Shown here: one piece after another, positions 56,851-64,000 of the stretch
Numbering within the stretch: the stretch's first letter is position 1
Layout of the letters: each line of letters opens with the position of its first letter
NCBI GenBank assembly: GCA_039707465.1
Contig: CM077646.1
Location: forward strand, 79,570,715 to 79,634,714
Length of the DNA stretch: 64,000 nucleotides
Source: Rhabdophis nuchalis
Taxonomy: Eukaryota; Chordata; Lepidosauria; Squamata; Natricidae
Direction: 5' to 3'
Notes under the pieces: generated by a model
What the model saw: only the letters and a program-made list of their open reading frames with translations
What the model was told of the DNA's origin: nothing
Databases searched by the model: none
Translations under genes and position numbers: made by a program

Positions 56851-59047
56851 TTCTCCCTTTTAACTATCTTTTTCAAACTGTAGTGGAATATCGGGCTCCA
56901 GAATGAGACTGGAGTATTTCACCAGATGCATGTTACTTTCAACTTTATAGAAAAGAAAAAAACCAAACCAATGACTTTATAGCTGCAGTTATATCTCCAT
57001 AATTAGCAATGGACAAATTAGTTGTAAGACAACTTCGCATTAATTCATTCTTTAGTTTGTTTCCTACTCATTATGTATTCTTTTAAGTGTTATTGCAAAG
57101 TATTGGTTTTGCTACTCTTAAGCGCTAGCAGGCAAAATGTCAGCAAAGCAGAAGGCAATGACTAATCTAATCCCCAAGGTCTGGTTTGTGAAAAAGTGAA
57201 GACAGAAAGAATGGGTGCTAAGCATAATTCTGAAACATGTTTGCCCTTCAGCTTTAGGAGGGAGGCAGAAGAGACACTCAACCAAGGAAACCTTTCTTTC
57301 ATGGGCTTTTTTTTTTAAATTAAAAAAAGTGACTGTAAGCACCTCATGAATAGAAAAACCAAAACTGCACTAACTTCATGTCATTTTCACACAGCTTTTC
57401 CATATGCTACATGTGAAACCTTTGAAGAACAATCCATTCAAGAATAAATGTTCTGAGCTATATGTTAAATGGAAAGTGCAAATTAGATTGATTCATTTAA
57501 AACAGGGAATAATATTTTCTCTCAGAGTTTCTACTTTAATAATGGAATGGTATTTTCCATACGCTCTTCTTCCCTTCTGCTCTTTAACTTCTCTGCCCTA
57601 CTGATTCTTCTGCTTAGCCTGCCACTGCCAAAGACAAACATGCTAAAAGAGTTAGAATATTACATCTAAGAACTTTGGGTATGACAAATTCATTAATCTA
57701 GAATGACATGCTAACACTTGGTTGCCATAATCACTAATGAAGATTAAGAATTATGAATTGTCATAAACATACACACTGAAATATGTTCTTTATAAATATC
57801 CCCCCTTCACTGGTTTAACTGGTGGATAGCTACTAATTTATCTAACTTGAATAATCCATCAAGAGATGCGAATAGTTTTACAATGGTTTTAATACCTAAG
57901 GATGCTAATGTTCCTATTGCTGTATATGTGTTTGTGTGTGTAAAATGCATGTGTTTACTTGAGCAAGTACTTTAAATCATACTGTTTTCTGCAAAGAAAT
58001 GATAATTGAATTTTAAAACCACGCATGAATATGGTTTTTGAAAGGGGGAAAAAAAAAAACTAGGAGTTAAAATGGCAAACATTTTATCAATACGAACATA
58101 TCCATTAAACCCCAGGGATGCAAATGTCATCAGTTCAAACTAAGCTTTGCAAGGAATATAAAAATTTCACTCGAAAATATGAAAAAAAACAAAAACCAAC
58201 CCAGAGACCTGGCGGTATTGTTTTTAAGGAATATAATTCAGTAAGGCTCCTATTTTCTTCAAGTCCTGCCAAACCCTGAAATACTGTAATAGATTAAAAC
58301 TCCCAGTTCACCCATTAACACATCCAGCTCTACAAAATGGGTGAGTAGATTCTGCAAGGTTTAAAGCAAGCACTCAGTTTCTCCCTTAGCCATTCCACCC
58401 TGCGTCCCAAGAGGAGCTCTGTGGGGCTACAAAAATTTAACAGCCTGCGATGACAAAGGGCAAAATAGACGTTTACGTGTACAGAAATGTACATACCTGA
58501 TGTCAGTTTACTTCCAAAGCAATGTTTTTAATATTTGAAATCTCGAGCCAGATGTTTTCTTCCACTTGCTAAGAAGAATGAAGAATCCGAAGGGGATGCC
58601 TCTCATGCCAAACACTCACAATTTTCTAAACTATGATGGAAACAGAATGATATTTTATTCCATGAATCTTCCATGGGTTACAAGGAACATGATACTTTAA
58701 AAACACGGGCTTGCCAGACGATGAGAGAGAGTGTTCATATATGATTTTATTTTGGGTATTTGCATAATAAGACTTGAACCAATTTTAACTCCAGTGAACA
58801 ACTAGCAGCTAATTAACTACATATAAAACTCTATTATAATGTACTTAGCTTGGTGTGTGGATATTTTAGGTATGATTTTTTTTTAAAAAGAGGGAGCTCC
58901 TTTCTCTACTGTTGAAGAAACATAAAGTATTTTCTTTCTCCCTATACAGTTCCCCTAGACTTTAACACAAACTTTTGCGTTCTCTCTCTGTCTTTTCCTG
59001 GATAGCAGAAGGTGTACTTAAAATATTGTGTCACTCAGGTACCAGAA
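56851..59047. other. unannotated stretch
   Basis: About 2.2 kb without a recognised repeat or gene; AT-rich. Confidence 0.45.
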
Positions 59048-59106
59048 ATATATATATATATATAATATATATATATATATACATATACATACACACATAC
59101 ATATTT

Positions 59107-59137
<31 letters not shown>

Positions 59138-59138
59138 T
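59048..59138. repeat. (TA)n and (CA)n tracts
   Basis: TA/ATATAC repeats pass into a CACA tract immediately before the Penelope-like sequence. A further TA tract and the perfect palindrome tacgaaagcat/atgctttcgta lie at about 59272-59300. Confidence 0.9.
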
Positions 59139-59154
59139 CAGGTCTGACCGAAGC

Positions 59155-59184
59155 CTGAAGATGGCACGTGAGATCTTGCAGAAA
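59155..59184 (+). ncRNA. diverged hammerhead-like core
   Basis: CTGAAGA, then gcacgtgagatcttgc, then GAAA. The stem strands differ from those of the other two cores, yet pairing is mostly kept (GCAxG/CxTGC with one mismatch). The surrounding sequence ('caaagacaagaccagcatac') matches the arms loosely. Confidence 0.4.
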
Positions 59185-59381
59185 TGTTGCAAAGACAAGA
59201 CCAGCATACTTACACCCGTGAAAATCTACAAGATCTCACTTGTCATCCTCAGGATATAATTTATATATATTATACGAAAGCATATATATATGCTTTCGTA
59301 GATTTTCACGGGTGTAGGTATGCTGGCATTGCTTGCTTCGGGTATTTTCCCGTGTATAAGGCATGGAAATGTTATTGCAAC

Positions 59382-59413
59382 GTTTCGACAAGATCTCACT
59401 TGTCATCGTCAGG
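59382..59413 (-). ncRNA. hammerhead-ribozyme-like core in PLE arm (left)
   Basis: The inverted copy of the core in the right arm, with the same CTGACGA, 6-bp stem and GAAAC on the minus strand. This is the sense strand of the PLE coding fragment, so this copy lies downstream of the ORF. Confidence 0.55.
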
Positions 59414-59847
59414 CTTTGGTCTGTGACTGTGACTGCGAAGGCATGGCCCTTTTTAAAATCTTGGTGGGGTGTGTGTGTGTGGAGTGCTGACTATTGTTGT
59501 GAGTGTGTTGATTGGCTGTGCAGCTGCATCATGACTGGTATATTGATGCTGATTGGTCTCATTTGTATGTTTCTCCTTATTTTGAATTTCAACGGCTTGG
59601 GTGGAGGGTGGGGCTCATCTGCTGGTCAGTGCTGGTTTCCAGATGTCTGGTAGGCGGGAGGTGTCATCACGTTTGTTCATACTGTTAGATTGCTTCTCTA
59701 TTTCAATGGCTTCTCTGATTATTCTCCTGTTCAGTTGTTCAGCCTTGGAGATCATTTTAGTTCCTTGAAAGTCAATGTCATGTCCTGTAGCCCCACCAAG
59801 ATTTTAAAAAGGGCCATGCCTTCGCAGTCACAGTCACAGACCAAAGC

Positions 59848-59878
59848 CTGACGATGACAAGTGAGATCTTGTCGAAAC
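59848..59878 (+). ncRNA. hammerhead-ribozyme-like core in PLE arm (right)
   Basis: CTGACGA followed by a perfect 6-bp stem (GACAAG/CTTGTC around loop tgagat) and GAAAC. This is the conserved hammerhead layout CTGANGA-helix II-GAAA. PLE terminal repeats are known to carry hammerhead motifs. Helices I and III cannot be confirmed by eye. Confidence 0.55.
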
Positions 59879-59945
59879 GTTGCAATAACATTTCCATGCC
59901 TTATACACCGGAAAATACCCAAAGCAAGCAATGCCAGCATATATA

Positions 59946-60572
59946 TATATATATATGGTAATTGTTACTTGTTTCATTTAATGCCACCTTAAAAGGTTTG
60001 TTTCCTTGAGAAAAGGGCTACTTTTTTTAAAAAAAATCATTTTATTCTCAGAATGCCTGACTATTTTTTTAGCAGTGCTTTTGAGTTTTTTATTAATGGC
60101 ATTGGCAGAAGATGCTACAGTTGGCACTGTCTAGCTCTCTTTCCCACTGCGACCTAGGTGGCTTTAAAAGTAAGATGATAGCAGCTGTGCAAAATTAACT
60201 ACAGTCTTTCAAAATATGGCAGAACTGTATGGGATTTTGTGCTAGTGGTTTGTTGTTTGTTTTTGCCATTGTGACAATCATTTTCACTGAAGCATTAAGT
60301 AATATTGATTAACATGGAACAGTCTCTGATGAAAGGTCAGTTGTTTACTGAAGTGGTTGGGGGAGCGGCAGGCTGATGAGTTTGTGATGGTGTTTCTCTC
60401 CTGATGCAGAACAGAAGAGCAGTAGATGGAGTGGGTGGGAATGAATAATAGAGGTCGGATAGAGAGGTAGAAGGAGCTGAAGGGTTCAGAACATGGGAGA
60501 GAAGGAGAAATCAGAAGTGGGTAGCAAGAAGGAAAAAAATTAGAAGACATGTGGATGAAGGATCATTTTAAA
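59946..60572. other. unannotated stretch
   Basis: Nothing recognised. Confidence 0.45.
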
Positions 60573-60676
60573 CAGGGATGTCCAACTCTTTAACTTCAAT
60601 TCCCACTTGAGTTGGTTGGAAAATTATGGGACTTGAAGTGCACAGGCCTTAAAGTTGCCAAAGTTGGACAGCCCTG
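60573..60676. mobile_element. small hairpin MITE (hAT-like ends)
   Basis: The ends cagggatgtccaactcttta and ttggacagccctg are complementary and the interior folds back on itself. Flanking 8-mers attttaaa/atttagaa match at six positions. It is related to the hairpins at 23196 and 62491. Confidence 0.65.
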
Positions 60677-60920
60677 ATTTAGAATGTTTGTCATATGTGA
60701 ATGAAGGAGGAAGAAGTGGACAGAAGGAGACTAATTACACTCCTACCCTGCCCCATAAAGACAAAGATGAAAAAAGAATCTCAAATGTAATTGGAGATTT
60801 GTAAGTGGATGGAATGTGATAGGACAACTCACTCATAGCTAGGTCACTCTCTTTCTTTTACAGAACAGCAATGAATAAATCACACTCAAAGCTGATATCA
60901 GCATTGGCAGTAAGAATGGG

Positions 60921-62015
60921 AAACAGTATAACAGAGTTGGAAGGACCCTTGGATATCTTTTAATCCAACTCCCTGCACAAGCAGGAATCCTATACTATTT
61001 CAGACAAATGGTGATCCAATATCTTCTTAAAACTTCCAGTGTTGGAGCATTCACAACTTCTGGAGGCAAGTTGTTCCACTGATTAATTGTTCTACCTATC
61101 AGGAAATTTCTCCTTAGTTCTAGGTTGGGTCTGTCCTTTATTGGTTTCCAGCTATTGCTTCTTGTCCTGTCCTTAGATGCTTTGGATAATAGGTTGACCA
61201 CCTCTTCTTTCTGATAGCCCCTTAAATATTGGAACACTGCTAATGTTACCCTAGTCCTTCTTTTCATTAAGCTAGATATACCCAATTCCTGCAATCATTC
61301 TTCGTATATTTTACCCTCCAGTCTCCTAATAATCTTTGTTGATCTTCTCTGCACTATTTCTAGAGTCGCAACATCTTTTTTATATTGTGGCAAATCAAAA
61401 CTGGATGCAATATTCCAAGTGTGTTGTTACCAAGGTATTATAAAGTGGTATTAATACTTCATGTGATCTTGATTCTATACCTCTTTTAATGCAGCCTAGG
61501 ACTGCATTGTCTTTTTTGACAGTTGCCCCAAACTGCTGGTTTATATTTAAGGGATTGTCCACTAGGACTCCAAGATCCTTCCCGCAGTTACTACTATTAA
61601 GCCAGGTACCATCTATTTTATACCTATGCATTTGTTTTTTCTTGCCTAAATATAGAACTTAAACTTTTCTTACCACTGAATTTCATTTTACTACATAGGC
61701 CCCAGTGTTCAAGTCTGTCCAGATCTTTCTATAACTTGAGCCTATCTTCTGGAGTCTTGGCAATTCCTGACAGTTTGGTGTAATCTGCAAATTTAATGAT
61801 TACCCTTTTGTCCTCTCATCTAAATCATTGATGAAGATATTGAAGAATACTGGGCCTAAAACGGAGCTTTGAGGTAGCCCACTGCATACATCCTTCCATG
61901 TAGAGGCAGTTTCATGAGGTCTATACATTGAGTGCAGTTGATCAGCCAGTTTCAAGTCCATCTAGTGGTGATGCTGTCTGGCCCACATTTTTCTATCTTA
62001 TCAAGTAGTAGGTGC
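60921..62015 (-). mobile_element. CR1-clade LINE, decayed
   Basis: Minus-strand CR1 3' portion of 1.1 kb starting at the 3' end ('aacagagttggaaggaccct'). Remnant frames are 60995-61294 (DRTRSNSWKPIKDRPNLELR, NQWNNLPPEVVNAPTLEVLR) and 61395-61631 (YKIDGTWLNSSNCGKDLGVL, DNPLNINQQFGA). It is colinear with the copy at 6494-8175 and shares its order of blocks. It lacks the pentanucleotide tail and has several stops. Confidence 0.8.
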
Positions 62016-62490
62016 TTGAGTTGTATCACTAAGGAGCACTAGACTGGGATAATGAGAAATATTGCAGTCTCTGCACTGCTTCAGTAACTGAAGGACCACA
62101 GGGCCTTGATGTAAGACTTTCTGTCTCACAGTTTATGGTTAAGAAGAGAAATTTCCATCCCCTGGAAAGAGAAGCAGGGAGGTAGTACAGGCACCCTCAA
62201 CTTATGGGGATGAAGAGTACCCTGGAGCTGAGCTCTAGTAGAAGAAGGGCTCAGCAGATACAGAAGGCATAGATTCCTGTGCCTTCCTGGGGATCAGGTC
62301 TTGGATGGTAGAAGTAGCCAAGAAAGATAATCTAATTGGATTATATTTTATCTGATTATTGAGCGTCTGGGATTTGGGTGTCATGTAAATCATATGAAAC
62401 ACCAAACATACTCCTTTATCACATAAAACTAATTGGTAAAATAAAACTGCTTGAAATGATGGATTTACATTCTTTCCTTGTGTTTTAGAC
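62016..62490. other. unannotated stretch
   Basis: Nothing recognised. Confidence 0.45.
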
Positions 62491-62617
62491 CAGTGTTTTT
62501 CAAACTTAACAAATTCAAGATGTGTAAACTTCAAGACCCAGAATTCCCCATGCTGGATGGGAAATTTTAGGAACTGAAGTCCATACATTTTAAAGTTGCC
62601 AAGTTTGAAAAATACTG
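62491..62617. mobile_element. small hairpin MITE (hAT-like ends)
   Basis: It starts cagtgtttttcaaacttaac and ends aagtttgaaaaatactg, which are inverted complements, with 'cccagaattccccatgctgg' in the middle as in the 23196 copy. The flanks share a degenerate ttttaga/ctttagg. Confidence 0.65.
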
Positions 62618-62868
62618 CTTTAGGTTATCATGCAGCAGAGTCTGTATGGTTACGCATTCAAGTTGCGTGAGGTCAACTCACCTGGAATATTTAGAGGCTA
62701 TGACACAACTCACGCACACCCCTCACTCCCCGCTTTAAAGGTGAGTAATGAGACCATCATTCTAGGTTCTCTACATGGAAAGAATCTCCTTCAAAATGTA
62801 ATTTAGATTTGAAATAATAAGATGGTTCAGGAGTTTTCAAAGAAGAAGAAAAGTGAATGGTTTAAAAT

Positions 62869-63104
62869 CAGGGGTGGGTTCTGGCAGGCACTATTGCTGG
62901 TTTGCTCGTGGGCATGCTGTGTGCGCATGTATGCGCAGTGCAATAAAAATTGTTATCCGCATAAGCAAAAAACAAGATGGTGGTGCCAATGGTACCACCC
63001 AGAGAACTGGTTCAGGGAAGTGGCAGGCCTGGGTCACTACCGGTTCCGGTGACCCAGGCCACCAAACCACCACCAGTTTGGCCAAACCACACCGAACACC
63101 CGTG
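62869..63104. mobile_element. possible hAT-like MITE remnant with strong hairpin
   Basis: It begins caggggtgggttctggcagg and ends ...gaacacccgtg, which are roughly complementary ends, but the flanking 8-mers do not match. The interior contains a perfect 12-bp stem (ggcctgggtcac / gtgacccaggcc, 63026-63060) around a loop with accggttccg. Assignment to hAT is tentative. Confidence 0.4.
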
Positions 63105-64000
63105 TGATGCAAGAAAGAGGGACAATTAAGTCAAATCCTCTATCAAGATCCCTAGTGATCTTGAGCAAGAGAGCTGATCCTTGGCCTCTAACAGCAGTTG
63201 AGTTTCAGTAATCTGGATTTTTTTTTCTTTTGCTTCATTAACCTTCTCTGTAAATTACAAACAGGAGAAAATAGACTTTCACTTTGTCCCAGTAGCTCAT
63301 TATGAAATTGCATTTAGCTCAATGCCCTGAGAAAGATGGCAAATCCTCTTTTTCTCCATGAATCTACCTAATGCCTGTTTTCAGAGAGTTCTTTGAATGG
63401 AAAGCTTAAAGCTAGCTTTGCTTTTTTTTTTTTTTTTAAGCCAAACGTTGCTTTTGTCAGTTGTAGTCACGGCTGGGAGCAGCCCTGACTAATTCAAAAA
63501 GGTTTTGAAGGATAATGTTCAGAGACTATCAAGAGATCCCAGGGATATAGACAAGAGTGAAAAGTTAAAAAAAAACCCACAAAGTTGAAGAAGGCCACTT
63601 CAGTATTCTTTATTATTTGAATGCCTGGGGATTATTCTTATTTTCCTCCAGCCTATCTATGTGGCTTGGTGATCAGTTACAATCAATGCTCCTTATTGTG
63701 GAAAACTGATTTTTCATTACGTGTGGATTTTTTTTTTTTTTATCAAGATCAGATTCAAACTTTGGACAAAAATTCTAAAGCATAGAGTTGCCTGTCATTT
63801 TTTCAGAATACTCTAGTTGTTCTTAATTGGCTGGTGTTTTCTCTAGTTCAGGAGGGCACCCTATAGAGCCCTCAAAATAGATGTGGTCAGGCTTCTCTTC
63901 AAAAATAACAATTTAGCTTAACTACAATTCTCTACATTGTAAGCCAACTGTGCTGGAAAGCCAAAAAAACATTTATTTCAAAAGCTGGCTGGTTTTTTTT
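63105..64000. other. unannotated stretch
   Basis: Several poly-T runs and no recognised gene or element. Confidence 0.45.

Larger units (their letters stand above)
59139..59945 (-). mobile_element. Penelope-like element 3' end with inverted terminal arms
   Basis: A minus-strand frame at about 59788-59606 reads ATGHDIDFQGTKMISKAEQL, then NRRIIREAIEIEKQSN, NKRDDTSRLPDIWKPALTSR and a stop. This is the C-terminal end of the GIY-YIG endonuclease region typical of vertebrate PLEs. The fragment is flanked by ~152-bp inverted arms (about 59317-59469 and 59789-59941, only a few mismatches), each with a hammerhead-like core. A third, diverged core lies at 59155-59184. The RT and the catalytic GIY-YIG residues are missing, so it is a truncated copy. 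Confidence 0.75.

Overview
The window looks like non-genic DNA (intergenic or a large intron) from a squamate reptile, either a snake or a lizard. The evidence is the repeat set: Sauria-type tRNA SINEs, L2- and CR1-clade LINEs, R4/Dong-like LINEs with a restriction-like endonuclease, a Penelope-like element (PLE), L1-like ORF1 elements, and hAT, Tigger/pogo-like and other TA-flanked MITEs. All sit in AT-rich DNA full of long (AAT)n and ATTGT/GAAAT-type microsatellites. I recognised no host protein-coding exon, tRNA, rRNA, CRISPR array or operon. Essentially every long ORF belongs to a retrotransposon.

Layout. 0-4.6 kb: a CR1 tail, a Sauria SINE split by a 5'-truncated L1-like element, then unannotated AT-rich DNA. 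4.6-8.2 kb: a minus-strand L2 copy, then a CR1 that contains a TA-flanked MITE, which itself contains an L2 3' end. 8.2-12.1 kb: a CR1 scrap, and a plus-strand L2 and a minus-strand CR1 meeting tail to tail. 12.6-17.5 kb: a serial plus-strand cluster of R4/Dong-like LINE fragments separated by TAA-type tracts, one split by an L2. 18.6-22.2 kb: an L2 with an uninterrupted 759-codon frame, then another L2 in the opposite orientation. 22.7-28.2 kb: a TIR element, a hairpin MITE, and a Sauria SINE hosting a 2.1-kb ORF1-only L1-like element between perfect 20-bp duplications; then an inverted repeat with a hammerhead-like core and a complete Sauria SINE. 28.4-36.3 kb: two L2 copies (one inside a hAT element), a second hAT and a Tigger-like element. 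37.6-40.8 kb: another TIR element, an old SINE, an L2 and a nested palindrome. 43.3-51.0 kb: an outer L2 broken by a foldback hAT and by a second, nearly complete L2 with a 970-codon EN+RT frame. 51.3-64 kb: mostly unannotated DNA with a hAT MITE, microsatellites, a PLE 3' end flanked by inverted arms carrying hammerhead-like cores, a CR1 and small hairpin MITEs.

The most notable system is the ORF1-only L1-like family (23645-25740, second copy 1774-2260). Both copies run from the ORF1 C-terminus straight into the same 3' UTR with no ORF2 between. This matches the architecture of mammalian HAL1 (half-LINE) and implies a non-autonomous family mobilised in trans. Next in interest are the PLE/hammerhead locus near 59.3 kb, the L2-in-L2 nest with an intact frame, and several unusual palindromes. 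All family names come from recognising motifs and termini by eye; no database search was run.
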